DNA of 64,000 nucleotides, taken from JAAYCI01 sp047972265. Its GTDB lineage: Bacteria; Bacillota; Clostridia; Oscillospirales; Ruminococcaceae. This document shows, one piece after another, positions 43,506 to 52,552 of this stretch. The position numbers and the translations under genes are program-made. The DNA is taken from contig JBKEAM010000134.1 of assembly GCA_047972265.1 (NCBI GenBank), positions 44,628 to 108,627 on the forward strand. The letters run 5' to 3'. Each line of letters starts with the position of its first letter. Positions within the stretch are counted from its first letter, which is position 1. The notes beneath the pieces are model-generated. The model had not been told where the DNA came from, ran no database searches, and saw nothing but the letters and a program-made list of their open reading frames with translations.

Positions 43506-44033
43506 TTATGCCGGTTCACAACGAAAACGGCACACTCTATCTCCATTTGCCCAGCAGTCTACTTCTCGTACAACATAGTTCTTTTTAAAATATGCTTTTA
43601 AAATACCGGCAATAAAGCCCTCGTCGTAACTGCAAACCGTTTCGTTGGTTACGGGCAGGCCGCTACAATCCAGGTCTTGCGCTACGGTAAGCACAATGTT
43701 TCCATCCTCTTCCGTGTAATCTTCCATGCGTAAAATGCCTATTTTAAATTCTTTTAGTTTTTCTTGCAGGGCGGCAATAAAGGTATCAAAATCCGCGTTA
43801 ACATCCAGGGTGTTTTTGGTCAGTTCACTGCCAGCCAAGTCTCCTGCCTGCCTAAAATATACATTTGCTTCATCCGAGCCAAACTTGCGGGTTAAAACAT
43901 CCAGCATGGTATATTGCATTAAGCGGTATACCAGTACCGGCATATCCTCACCCAAATCTCCGCGGCCTTCTTTTATGTCGCCCATGTCCGTCCAAGAAAA
44001 TTGGTTATGTGTCTTTTTAAAAACATTATTCAT
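43506..44033 (-). CDS. V4R (4-vinyl reductase)-domain sensor protein
   Basis: A 175-residue protein whose C-terminal half has the V4R pattern: CSYDEGFIAGILKAYF, then EVDCWANGDRVCRF with conserved cysteines. V4R domains bind small hydrophobic ligands or metals and share a fold with heme-NO-binding modules. The N-terminal part (about 1-70) is helical. It contains no output domain, suggesting it acts with another protein. The diguanylate cyclase gene is next downstream. ATG 44033 follows GAGGAG. Confidence 0.8.
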   Translation of the reverse strand: MNNVFKKTHNQFSWTDMGDIKEGRGDLGEDMPVLVYRLMQYTMLDVLTRKFGSDEANVYFRQAGDLAGSELTKNTLDVNADFDTFIAALQEKLKEFKIGILRMEDYTEEDGNIVLTVAQDLDCSGLPVTNETVCSYDEGFIAGILKAYFKKNYVVREVDCWANGDRVCRFRCEPA

Positions 44034-44234
44034 ATTTTCTCCTCAAAGGCAAAAATGCCGTTTACGATAAACTGTTTTTTTATAATTCGATTGCATTGTT
44101 TGAGTAAGGTTTTAAATTATACCTTTTATTTTAACACATTGCTTCGATTTTTTATAGTAAATAAGATTGTTACTTCTGCGTCAATCTCTGTACCAGAATT
44201 ATAGCATTCCCTTTGTATAATGGCAAGCCATGCA

Positions 44235-44285
44235 AAAAGGGCAGGCATTTTGTGTTTTACACGCAAATGCCTGCCCTTTTATAGC
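44235..44285 (-). terminator. Strong terminator after rqcH
   Basis: A 16-bp stem, arms 44235-44250 and 44265-44280, with a 14-base loop containing GTGT / ACAC. T residues follow on the minus strand. It lies 15 bases after the rqcH stop. Confidence 0.9.
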
Positions 44286-44295
44286 TATGTATCGC

Positions 44296-46080
44296 CTACT
44301 CTTTTTCTTTTTTTATTGCAAAAATATCTTCTTCCGATACTGTTAAATATCCCGTTTCATAGTGGTCGTACAGCACCATCCCGGGCGGCAAATCTCCAGT
44401 TTTACGTATATTTTTCACCTGTGTATAATCCACCGGAACCTTTGCCGATTTTTTTTGGCTGGAGTGCCAAACTGCAAGCATCGCAGCTTCGTTTTGGGTT
44501 GGCAGAGGAATATCTTTGCCCTCGCTCATTACCACTACGTGGCTGCCCGGTGCATTTTTAATATGGAACCACATATCTTTGCCGCGCGCAGTTTTTATGG
44601 TAAGCCTGTCATTTTGGGCATTGTTGCGCCCTACTAAAATTAAAAATCCATCTGAGGATATGTAGCGCAAAAAATCTGCTGGAGCGCTTCTCTTCTCTTT
44701 TGTTTTTGTGGGACGCATACGCCCCTGAGACTGCAGCTCGGCCCGAATATCTGCCAACTGCACCTCGTCACTTGCGGCGTCCAGCTCGTACAAAACTGTG
44801 GCAAGGTATTCTACTTCTTGTTGGCCCTGCACCAACAGTTCTTTTAGTTTTTTAACCGCAGTTTGTCGTTTTTTATATTCTTTAAAATATTTTTGCGCAT
44901 TTTCTATCGGGGTAAGCGCAACATCCAGCTTAATTTTTTTAGGTTGCTGCGTATTCCAATCGGTAATAACAACAGAGGGATCTCCCTTTTTAAATGTATG
45001 GAGATTTGCAAGCAGCAATTCACCATACTCACGCCAGGTTTCACTCTGTTCGCTTTTCGCCAAATCTTCTTCCCTGGCTGCCTGTCGGCGCACTGCGCGG
45101 TCGTACATGGTATGCAGCGTTTTGTGCATTTGTTTAGAACGTTGACGCAATCTTTCTTTTTTGTCTTTGGCCGCATAAAAGTCTTGCAGCATCAAAGAAA
45201 AGCTCTCATACTCTTTAAGCTCTGCCCCCGGCAAATACTGTGTAAGGGGCAAAAAGCTGTACTCAATGCCGTCCCCTTGTGCGTCTATTACTGCCGTAGG
45301 CTTGCCACCCTGCAAATAAGCCTGCTGCACCTCTGCAAAAGTATTCTGTATCTTTTTTTGCTGTGCCGCGTTTAGGTTACCGGCAAAAATATCCTGCCCC
45401 TGTAAAACACGCCACTCTATCTCTCTGGCAACCACGGGGCCAATACCCCACATTTTGCGACCCAACAACTGGGCAATGGGGCGGTCTTCTTTTTCAATAG
45501 CTGCCCACAAATCTACTGGCTGTGTTTCAAAAAATCCTATTTTATTAGGCTGTGGCGGCAGGGTATATGCCAAACCCGGCAACAATTGACGTATGTCCGA
45601 ATCTTCAAAGTCCACCCGGCGCAGCGCATCCAGTATTTTACCGGCGCCAACATCATACGGCGCGCCCTCTGCGGGGCCACGGGCAATTAACACCAGATTG
45701 CAGTACCTTCCCATCAGCTCGGCTGCAAGCGCGCAAACCACCCTGTCACCCATCTCGTTGGTACAGGTAAAATCAAAAAACACAATCCTCTCTCCGGGCA
45801 CCGTACGCACATCTTCCAGCTTTCCGCCAGAAAGATGCTTGCGCAGAAGCATACAAAAAGAGGGCGGTACCGCCGGATTTTCGTATGCCTCTTGGGTAAC
45901 GCAAACCCTTGCCGAGCCGCTGCGTGCCGAAAGCAGCAGCTTGCAGCTAATGCCGGGCCCGCGCAATAAAAAAACTGCTTCGTCCCGCGCAGGCTGGTAT
46001 ATTTTATCAATGCGCAAACCGCAAAGTTCTTGTTTTAATTCTGCCGCAGTAAGCGACAGCACGGCAGCATCCAGTGCCAT
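44296..46080 (-). CDS. rqcH: Ribosome quality-control NFACT protein RqcH
   Basis: A 594-residue NFACT protein (formerly annotated FbpA, fibronectin-binding). RqcH binds stalled 50S subunits and adds C-terminal alanine tails. The order is NFACT-N (1-230, with MALDAAVLSLTAAEL and MGRYCNLVLI), long coiled coils (about 290-430) and the NFACT-R domain (LVGRNNAQNDRLTIK, DMWFHIKNAPGSHVV). The start ATG 46080 follows GCAGGAGG. It is immediately downstream of the Nif3-like gene. Confidence 0.93.
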   Translation of the reverse strand: MALDAAVLSLTAAELKQELCGLRIDKIYQPARDEAVFLLRGPGISCKLLLSARSGSARVCVTQEAYENPAVPPSFCMLLRKHLSGGKLEDVRTVPGERIVFFDFTCTNEMGDRVVCALAAELMGRYCNLVLIARGPAEGAPYDVGAGKILDALRRVDFEDSDIRQLLPGLAYTLPPQPNKIGFFETQPVDLWAAIEKEDRPIAQLLGRKMWGIGPVVAREIEWRVLQGQDIFAGNLNAAQQKKIQNTFAEVQQAYLQGGKPTAVIDAQGDGIEYSFLPLTQYLPGAELKEYESFSLMLQDFYAAKDKKERLRQRSKQMHKTLHTMYDRAVRRQAAREEDLAKSEQSETWREYGELLLANLHTFKKGDPSVVITDWNTQQPKKIKLDVALTPIENAQKYFKEYKKRQTAVKKLKELLVQGQQEVEYLATVLYELDAASDEVQLADIRAELQSQGRMRPTKTKEKRSAPADFLRYISSDGFLILVGRNNAQNDRLTIKTARGKDMWFHIKNAPGSHVVVMSEGKDIPLPTQNEAAMLAVWHSSQKKSAKVPVDYTQVKNIRKTGDLPPGMVLYDHYETGYLTVSEEDIFAIKKEKE

Positions 46081-46098
46081 ATTTCCTCCTGCTGTGGT

Positions 46099-46845
46099 TT
46101 ATTCCCTATCCAAAAAAGGGTCTGTACTGCATGTGGCAACCAATACCTGTGCCTGTGTAAAGTGCTGCCGCAGCTTTTGTGCAAGCACCGGCACAACAGG
46201 CTGTTCTGTAGCATGATGACCCGCCGCTATCAAAGTAAGGCCCAGTGCCAAAGCATCCAGCCCATCGTGATGATCTGCATCCCCTGTCACAAGGCAATCT
46301 GCCTTTGCCCGTAAAGCATCTTGTATAAAAGAAGCACCGCTGCCGCCCACAACAGCAACCCTTTTAACAGGGTGCGTTGCATCTGCCATGCGCACCGGGC
46401 TGCCCAGCGTTTTTTGGCACAATGCTGCCAGTTGTTTTGGTGTACTTGCCTGCGGCAGGTTGCCTATGCGCCCGCCGCTTCCAAACTCTTCTATATCTTG
46501 CAGACCTAAAATACCGGCAAGCACATCGTTTACACCGCCAATTGCCGCATCTAAATTGGTATGCGCGCACACTGCCGATATATTATGCCTTACCAAATGC
46601 CAAGCGGACATTGTTTCATCCATTTGTTTAAGAGGAGAAAAAATTACCGGATGATGCGAAACCAAAATACCGCACTCTTTTTGCGCGGCTTCTTCTATTA
46701 CTTCTTTAGTAATATCCAGGCACACCATAATAGAATTTGACTGATTTTGGCACCGCACCAATGGCCCAACATTGTCCCAGCTTTCTGCAAGTTCTGCCGG
46801 GGCAATCTGTTTTATAAAATCCCATACTTCATTTAGTTTAGGCAT
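46099..46845 (-). CDS. Nif3-like dinuclear metal-centre protein
   Basis: A 248-residue Nif3/YqfO family protein, a hexameric ring with two metals per subunit and no firm function. Metal motifs: ILVSHHPVIF, VCAHTNLDAA and GDADHHDGLDA with GHHATEQPV near the end. It is the short type without the central YqfO insertion. It overlaps trmK by 13 bases, the usual pairing in Firmicutes. Confidence 0.93.
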   Translation of the reverse strand: MPKLNEVWDFIKQIAPAELAESWDNVGPLVRCQNQSNSIMVCLDITKEVIEEAAQKECGILVSHHPVIFSPLKQMDETMSAWHLVRHNISAVCAHTNLDAAIGGVNDVLAGILGLQDIEEFGSGGRIGNLPQASTPKQLAALCQKTLGSPVRMADATHPVKRVAVVGGSGASFIQDALRAKADCLVTGDADHHDGLDALALGLTLIAAGHHATEQPVVPVLAQKLRQHFTQAQVLVATCSTDPFLDRE

Positions 46846-47537
46846 TGTTGCACCTCCTGTAACAGTTGTTGCAATTGTTGTTGTTCTTTTTGCGGTAAAG
46901 GGGCTTGCAGCCTGCTTTGCAAATACCCCGCCCGCTTGTTTATATAACCAATACTTGCTTTATCTTTTAGCCCGCAAAGCAAGCCCAGCTCGCACAACAA
47001 GGCTGATGGGCTTTCAACCATTTCTCCTGTATATAGGCCAGAAAAAGCCGTATAATACCTACCATTTTCTTCAATCGCAATTTCTTTTTCTAGTGCAAAC
47101 CCATGCTGCAACAGCCAACAGCGCAATAGTTCTGACCGGCTTGCGGGCACAAATACAAAGTGCAGGCGGGTTATATCTACAGGGCTGTTTTCCAATATCT
47201 CTATAATGGTTTCGGCGCTCATGCCCGCAATTACAACCTCGTGCGCCTCCCCTTCGCGCAACGGCTCTAGGCCATTGCCCAGCCTACACTCTACAATATC
47301 TTTGCAGCCGGTTTGGCGCACCAAAGCAGCCGCCTTTGCCAAGGGCAAGGGCCGCACATCTGCCGCTATTACATGGGGTGCAATACCTGCCATAGCAAGG
47401 TATACTGCCAGCTTACCATGGTCACACCCAATATCAGCAACAACACGCCCCTTGTTTAATAAAGAGACCGCCGCCAAAAGACGAGCGCCGGGCTTTGGTT
47501 GCCCGGCGCGATACATCTCACCAATTGAATTATGCAC
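46833..47537 (-). CDS. trmK: tRNA (adenine22-N1)-methyltransferase TrmK
   Basis: A 234-residue Rossmann methyltransferase modifying A22 of tRNA. The SAM motif is VVADIGCDHGKLAVYLA, followed by IAADVRPLPL and AGMSAETIIEIL; a helical C-domain follows. The GTG at 47537 overlaps the stop of the DUF1858 gene by 8 bases; ATG 47516 is an alternative start, but GGTGAG abuts it. Coupled to the Nif3-like gene. Confidence 0.9.
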   Translation of the reverse strand: MHNSIGEMYRAGQPKPGARLLAAVSLLNKGRVVADIGCDHGKLAVYLAMAGIAPHVIAADVRPLPLAKAAALVRQTGCKDIVECRLGNGLEPLREGEAHEVVIAGMSAETIIEILENSPVDITRLHFVFVPASRSELLRCWLLQHGFALEKEIAIEENGRYYTAFSGLYTGEMVESPSALLCELGLLCGLKDKASIGYINKRAGYLQSRLQAPLPQKEQQQLQQLLQEVQQCLN

Positions 47538-47727
47538 CGATATGAGTGTTCAGCTTTTGTACAAGCTGTTCAACATCTGTACCATGCACATAGCAGGCTT
47601 CTTCCAAAGTTTCCCCACGGGAAGCCGGGCAGCCCAGGCAGTGCATGCCGATTTCTAAAAACAAAGGTGCGGTGGAAGCATCCAAATCCAGGATATCTCC
47701 AATAACGGTGTTTTTGGTAATGGTCAT
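47530..47727 (-). CDS. DUF1858-domain protein
   Basis: A 65-residue protein matching DUF1858/ScdA-N like domains: MTITKNTVIGDILDLD, then CLGCPASRGETLEEAC with three cysteines. Such domains are proposed to bind a metal or Fe-S cluster or take part in disulphide chemistry. The longer frame to 47796 lacks a site; ATG 47727 follows GAGGACA. It overlaps trmK. Confidence 0.85.
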   Translation of the reverse strand: MTITKNTVIGDILDLDASTAPLFLEIGMHCLGCPASRGETLEEACYVHGTDVEQLVQKLNTHIGA

Positions 47728-47854
47728 ATCAATTGTCCTCGCTTTCGATAATGCGTAAACTTGCTTGAAGAGAAAGTCCACCTTCCCCGTGTACATTATA
47801 ACTTAGAATGCGCATATATGCAAGATACCCGCCCCTTGCGCAAGGCTTTACGGC

Positions 47855-47890
47855 ATAACAAAAAAGCAGGGCAAAAGCCCTGCTTTTTAC
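47855..47890 (-). terminator. Terminator of the ispH-rpsA operon
   Basis: On the minus strand AAAAAGCAGGGC, TTTT loop, GCCCTGCTTTTT, then a T. It lies 14 bases after the stop. Confidence 0.9.
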
Positions 47891-47902
47891 AATTTAAGTA
47901 TC

Positions 47903-49942
47903 TTAGCTTTCGCTCTCTTCGGTAGCAACCTCAGGAGCAATAACAGTTTCTTCTGCCGAGGCGCTGGCAACCACTTCATCGGCGCCATCCTGTACTTCTT
48001 CCTCCGGCAAAAGGGCCTTCATAGAAAGGCTGATGCGGTGACGGTCGTAGTCTACGTCCATCAGCTTAACTTCTACTTCTTGGCCTACTTTCAGCACATC
48101 GGCAACCTTCTCTACACGGTCGTTGCTAATTTCGCTGATATGAACCAAACCGTCGATACCGGGCAGGATGCGTACAAAAGCACCAAATTGGGTTACGTTT
48201 ACCACCGGAGCGGTAAATACGCTGCCCACAGGATATTCGGCACGCAGTTTCTCCCACGGATTATCCTCGCGCTTTTTAAAGCCCAAAGAAACTTTGTGGT
48301 TATCGCGGTCAACTTCCTTAACATATACTTCAATGCTGTCGCCAACACTTACAACCTCGCTGGGATGCTTGATGCGGCTCCAAGAAAGCTCAGAAATATG
48401 AACCAGCCCATCTACACCGCCAATGTCTACAAATGCGCCATAGCTGGTGAGGCTTTTAACGGTACCAATATAGGTTTTGCCGTCTTCCACTTCACTCCAG
48501 AATCTGTCGCGCAGAGCATTTTGCGCTTCTGCCAGCACTTCGCGAATGCTGCCGATAACGCGGCGATGGGTAAACTCTTTAATTTTAAGTTTTACATGTG
48601 TACGCACCAATGCGGTATAGTCCTCGCCGCGGCGTACAGTAGCCTGAGAAGCCGGGATAAAGACTTTTACGCCCTTAACCAAAGCCACAACGCCACCCTT
48701 GTTAGACTCTATAACGTAACCGTCCATTACGGTGCCATCTTCGGCCGCCTTGGCAACCTCTTCTTGTCCCTTGCGGCTTTCCATCTGCCGTTTAGACAAG
48801 TAAATAATACCGTCCTGATCGTTTACTTTTACAACAACCAGCTCCAGCTCTTCGTCCCTTTTTACGACTTCGTCCGCAGAGCGCACGGCAGGGTCGTCAG
48901 TAAGCTCTTCCAGCTTAATGATGCCGGTCTGCTTGGTTCCGATGTCCACCGTGACTTCATTCACGGAAACAGCCTCAACGATGCCTTTGACCACCTGTCC
49001 GGCATATACCGGCTTCATCGAGTCGTTCAGCATTTCTTCAAAGCTTTTTTCTCCGTCCAGAATTACATCGCTCATCCTGATTAGTACCTCCTCGATTGCG
49101 GACGATGGCGTGGAAGCGCCGGCTGTAATGCCCACCCGCTGCACATTGTTAAACCACTGCTTTTTCAGTTCTTCGGCAGTTTCTACCAAATGTACTTTTG
49201 TATGGGCTCCGGCCACGTGCATCAACTTGCGGGTATTAGAAGAACCACGCCCCCCTACCACGATTATAACATCGCACCGGCGGGCCAATTCCTCTGCATC
49301 CCGTTGTCTCGTCCATGTTGCACTACATATTGTATCAAAAACCAAGGCCTTTGTACACACTTTTTTAAGGAAAGACACACATTCTAACCATTTTGTAACC
49401 TCAAAGGTGGTTTGTGCCACCACAAACACCTGTTTTTGTGTGTCTGAGGCAGACAAAACACCTTCCAGCTCCTTTTCGTCGCCAAAAACGTATACCGGGC
49501 CGTGTGTCCTGCCTGCAATCCCCTGCACCTCGGGGTGCTTTGCATCTCCCGCAATCAGCAGTATTCCATCCTCCTGGCTGCAGCGGGCAGCTATTTTGTG
49601 TATTTTTAAAACATAGGGGCAGGTGCCGTCTATTACGGTAGCGCAGCACCCTGTCAACTGCTGCTGAACTTCTTCGGAAACGCCGTGGCTGCGGATAACC
49701 GCCACCTCTCCCTGCGGGATGTCTTCCAGCTTTTCTGCCGTGGTGGCTCCCTGTTCTTCCAGCGATGCCACTACCTGCGGATTATGAATTAACTCTCCCC
49801 ATGTGTAGGGCTTTTTGCCTGCCTGCAGCAAATCCTCTGTCATTTTTACAGCGCGGGCCACCCCAAAGCAAAAACCCGCCGTAGGGGCAACCTCTACTGT
49901 AACCGGTCCTATATTTAAAATTCTAAACTCTTGTTTTTCCAT
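47903..49942 (-). CDS. IspH (HMBPP reductase) fused to ribosomal protein S1
   Basis: A 679-residue fusion. Residues 1-300 are IspH, the last MEP-pathway enzyme making IPP/DMAPP: the [4Fe-4S] cysteines are Cys25 (GFCFGVARA), Cys108 (DGTCPYV) and Cys206 (DTICSATWTRQRDA), with His53 and His136. Residues about 320-660 hold four S1 RNA-binding repeats, of which the third and fourth are clearest (GAFVDIGGVDGLVHISEL, GAFVRILPGIDGLVHISEI). The C-terminus is acidic. The fusion is known in Clostridia. It is downstream of plsC-cmk and ends at a strong terminator. Confidence 0.96.
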   Translation of the reverse strand: MEKQEFRILNIGPVTVEVAPTAGFCFGVARAVKMTEDLLQAGKKPYTWGELIHNPQVVASLEEQGATTAEKLEDIPQGEVAVIRSHGVSEEVQQQLTGCCATVIDGTCPYVLKIHKIAARCSQEDGILLIAGDAKHPEVQGIAGRTHGPVYVFGDEKELEGVLSASDTQKQVFVVAQTTFEVTKWLECVSFLKKVCTKALVFDTICSATWTRQRDAEELARRCDVIIVVGGRGSSNTRKLMHVAGAHTKVHLVETAEELKKQWFNNVQRVGITAGASTPSSAIEEVLIRMSDVILDGEKSFEEMLNDSMKPVYAGQVVKGIVEAVSVNEVTVDIGTKQTGIIKLEELTDDPAVRSADEVVKRDEELELVVVKVNDQDGIIYLSKRQMESRKGQEEVAKAAEDGTVMDGYVIESNKGGVVALVKGVKVFIPASQATVRRGEDYTALVRTHVKLKIKEFTHRRVIGSIREVLAEAQNALRDRFWSEVEDGKTYIGTVKSLTSYGAFVDIGGVDGLVHISELSWSRIKHPSEVVSVGDSIEVYVKEVDRDNHKVSLGFKKREDNPWEKLRAEYPVGSVFTAPVVNVTQFGAFVRILPGIDGLVHISEISNDRVEKVADVLKVGQEVEVKLMDVDYDRHRISLSMKALLPEEEVQDGADEVVASASAEETVIAPEVATEESES

Positions 49943-49968
49943 ATCCGCTACACTTTCTGTTATAACGC

Positions 49969-50622
49969 CTACATTTTGCCTTCGTAATCGATTTGCATTT
50001 GCTGTAAAGCCTCTGCGTATGCTTCTTTGGCAGCACGCATTTTTTTGGTACTGTAGTCTCCCTCTATACCAAGTTGCTGCTGTGTAAGGGGTTTGCCAAA
50101 CACCACCGTTATACGGTGGAACGGACGAGGCCGCCCCCCTTTATACCAAATAACACAGGGAATAATATCGGCCTCCGCCATCATGGCAACCGCAAAGGCA
50201 CCCGTTTTAAGCGCACCCAGTTTTCCGTCTTTAGAGCGTGTTCCCTCCGGGAAAATAAGCAGGCCACGTCCGCCTTTTACGTCCTCTACCGCGGCCTCTA
50301 TGGCCGAACGGTCTGCCGTGCCACGGCGCACCGGAAACACCCCGGCAACGTTCCAAAAAAAATCGAGCACAGGGTTAAGGCCAAATAGCTCTTGCTTGCC
50401 CATAATCAGCATTTTTTTGCTAAAGCCGCGGGCTAAAAGCACAAACAATGGGTCTATGGCAAACAGGTGATTGCCAGCCAGCACAAAACCACGGTCTTTA
50501 ATCAGGTTTTCTCGCCCCAGGGTACGCACAGGGTACAAAATACGTACCAACACCTGTGCCAAACCCAAAATAATGTAAAACAAAAAAAGATACAGTGGTT
50601 TTAGGGGTTTTAATTTTTTCAT
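49969..50622 (-). CDS. plsC: 1-acyl-sn-glycerol-3-phosphate acyltransferase (PlsC)
   Basis: A 217-residue membrane acyltransferase making phosphatidic acid. An N-terminal membrane helix (about 8-25) precedes NHLFAID (the NHx4D motif), FPVRRGTADRSA, FPEGTRSKDG and the VIWYKGGRP region. The family is about 200-250 residues. It starts 1 base after the cmk stop, making cmk-plsC-ispH/rpsA a typical Clostridial group. Confidence 0.93.
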   Translation of the reverse strand: MKKLKPLKPLYLFLFYIILGLAQVLVRILYPVRTLGRENLIKDRGFVLAGNHLFAIDPLFVLLARGFSKKMLIMGKQELFGLNPVLDFFWNVAGVFPVRRGTADRSAIEAAVEDVKGGRGLLIFPEGTRSKDGKLGALKTGAFAVAMMAEADIIPCVIWYKGGRPRPFHRITVVFGKPLTQQQLGIEGDYSTKKMRAAKEAYAEALQQMQIDYEGKM

Positions 50623-50623
50623 C

Positions 50624-51295
50624 CTACAGTTCCCCCAGCCTGCTCTTTACAGCCGAAAGCAACTTTTTATAGCCTTCTTCGTAACTAAGGCCGGTGGTAT
50701 CTACCAGCACCGCATCGGGCACCTGCATCAAAGGTGCAATATCCCTATGGGTATCATTATAATCCCGCTGCTCTACATCTTTTAAAATGGTATCGTAGTC
50801 GGCCTGTCGCCCACTTTCCAGCAATTGGTCATATCTTCTTTTTGCCCTGTCTTGCACAGTGGAGGTGAGATATATTTTTACAGCGGCATTGGGCAGTACC
50901 ACGCTGCCAATATCCCGCCCATCCATTAGTACATTGTTTTCGCGCGCTAGGCGGCGCTGTGTTTCTAATAAAAATGCGCGGGTTGCGGGATGTGCCGAAA
51001 CATGGCTGGCTGCCATAGAAACAGCCTCATCACGGATGGCCGTAGATACATCCTCTTCGCCCAAAAAAACATGCTGCTCGTTTTGAATGTACCGCAAAGA
51101 AACCGATATGTTCGGCAGCAAGGCCTCTATTTTTTCTGCGCTGGTTACCTCTGCCCCGGCGCGCAGGGCTGCAAGCCCCACCACACGGTATAGTGCGCCC
51201 GTATCCACATATAAATACCCTAGCTCTTGCGCTATGCGGCGCGAAAGGGTAGACTTGCCTGCCCCCGAGGGGCCATCGATTGCAATCGAAATCAT
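50624..51295 (-). CDS. cmk: Cytidylate kinase
   Basis: A 223-residue (d)CMP kinase. The P-loop is DGPSGAGKSTLSRRIA; YVDTGALYRVVGLAA, GRDIGSVVLP and the RAKRRYDQLL lid are characteristic. ATG 51295 follows GGAGGAAATT; the longer open frame (to 51319) is unlikely. It lies 24 bases after the flavoprotein gene. Confidence 0.95.
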   Translation of the reverse strand: MISIAIDGPSGAGKSTLSRRIAQELGYLYVDTGALYRVVGLAALRAGAEVTSAEKIEALLPNISVSLRYIQNEQHVFLGEEDVSTAIRDEAVSMAASHVSAHPATRAFLLETQRRLARENNVLMDGRDIGSVVLPNAAVKIYLTSTVQDRAKRRYDQLLESGRQADYDTILKDVEQRDYNDTHRDIAPLMQVPDAVLVDTTGLSYEEGYKKLLSAVKSRLGEL

Positions 51296-51319
51296 AATTT
51301 CCTCCACACAATATGGCAT

Positions 51320-52552
51320 TTACATCTGTGCTGCGTCAAACCCTCTGGCAGCAGCATCGGCGGTGCTAAAAGCAATTTGCAGGTTGTAGCCGCCTGTGTA
51401 TGCGTCCACATCTAAAACCTCGCCCGCAAAATAAAGTCCCTGCACCAGCTTGCTTTGCATTGTTTTAGGGTCTACCTGCTTTACATCTACCCCGCCGGAG
51501 GTGATAACCGCATGGGCTAAATCTCCCCTGCTCGCAAGCGGCACGGTAAAGCCTTTTATTAACTTTACCAGTTCTTCCCGCTGCTGGCGGGTAATCTGGT
51601 TTACCTTTGTATCGGGCGGCACGTCCCAGCGCTCCAGCATAACAGAGCGCATTTTGCCCGGCAACAGCTTATCCAAACAATTGGCGGCATTTTTAGAGGC
51701 CACCTCGGTAAAATCTCTGCGAATGCGTTCGTCCAGCTTTTCGGCAGAAAGGGCGGGTTTCATATCAACCGAAGCCACATAGGTGTGCTTTTTAAAATCG
51801 CCTGCAAAGACACTGGAAGAAAGGGTAAGCGGGCCCGAAATGCCAAAATGCGTAAACAGCATTTCTCCCAGTTCACTAAATACGGCTTTGTTATCTTCTA
51901 ACAGCGTTAGCGTAACATTGCGCAAAGAAAGGCCCATTAGTTTACGGCAGGCACCCCCCTTTTCTAGCAAAGAGACAAGGCTTGGCTCTGGCGGTACAAT
52001 TGCATGTCCCGCACCGCGCGCCATTGTGTACCCAATGCCAGTAGAGCCTGTAACCGAATAAGATAACCCACCTGTGGCAACCAGTACCGCGTTTGCATGT
52101 ACTGTTTGCCCTCCCTCTAAAGCCACTCCTGTTACCTGCCGGTTTTCTATCAACAGGCTTTTGGCGCGGGCATGCACCATTTTGGCGCCCTGCGCACGTT
52201 TTTGCAGCACCTGCAAAACATCAGCCGCACGGTCGCTTTGCGGAAACACCCGCCTGCCCCTCTCGGTTTTTAAGGGCAAACCGTATTCGTTTTCCAGTAC
52301 TTCCATAAGCGCACGAGGCGGCAAAGCGTACAGTGCCGAATATAAAAAGCGTGGGTTATGCCTTACATTTTTCAAAAACTCTTCTTCATCGCAGTTATTG
52401 GTTACATTGCAACGGCCTTTGCCCGTAATCAGCAGTTTTTTACCGGGAGACTCCATATGTTCTATCAGGGTTACGCTATGCCCCAAGGCAAGCGCACTTC
52501 CCGCCGCATACAGCCCGGCCGCCCCTGCCCCTACAATTGCCAAATGAGACAT
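51320..52552 (-). CDS. HI0933/BaiN-family NAD(P)/FAD oxidoreductase
   Basis: A 410-residue flavoprotein: N-terminal FAD motif AIVGAGAAGLYAAGSALALG, then KKLLITGKGRCNVTNN, the hallmark of the HI0933 family, LLATGGLSYS-type middle (VATGGLSYSVTGSTG) and a C-terminal GLYFAGEVLDVDAYTGGYNLQIAFSTA dinucleotide motif. Some members act as bile-acid reductases (BaiN); others are uncharacterised. ATG 52552 shares a base with the upstream stop (TAATG), with GGGAGGC ahead; the longer frame is not real. Confidence 0.92.
   Translation of the reverse strand: MSHLAIVGAGAAGLYAAGSALALGHSVTLIEHMESPGKKLLITGKGRCNVTNNCDEEEFLKNVRHNPRFLYSALYALPPRALMEVLENEYGLPLKTERGRRVFPQSDRAADVLQVLQKRAQGAKMVHARAKSLLIENRQVTGVALEGGQTVHANAVLVATGGLSYSVTGSTGIGYTMARGAGHAIVPPEPSLVSLLEKGGACRKLMGLSLRNVTLTLLEDNKAVFSELGEMLFTHFGISGPLTLSSSVFAGDFKKHTYVASVDMKPALSAEKLDERIRRDFTEVASKNAANCLDKLLPGKMRSVMLERWDVPPDTKVNQITRQQREELVKLIKGFTVPLASRGDLAHAVITSGGVDVKQVDPKTMQSKLVQGLYFAGEVLDVDAYTGGYNLQIAFSTADAAARGFDAAQM

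Noticed and set aside
48038..49084. Plus-strand open frame of 348 codons
   Set aside because: Antisense to ispH-rpsA, whose motifs are all in the other strand; the length follows from the codon bias of the real gene.
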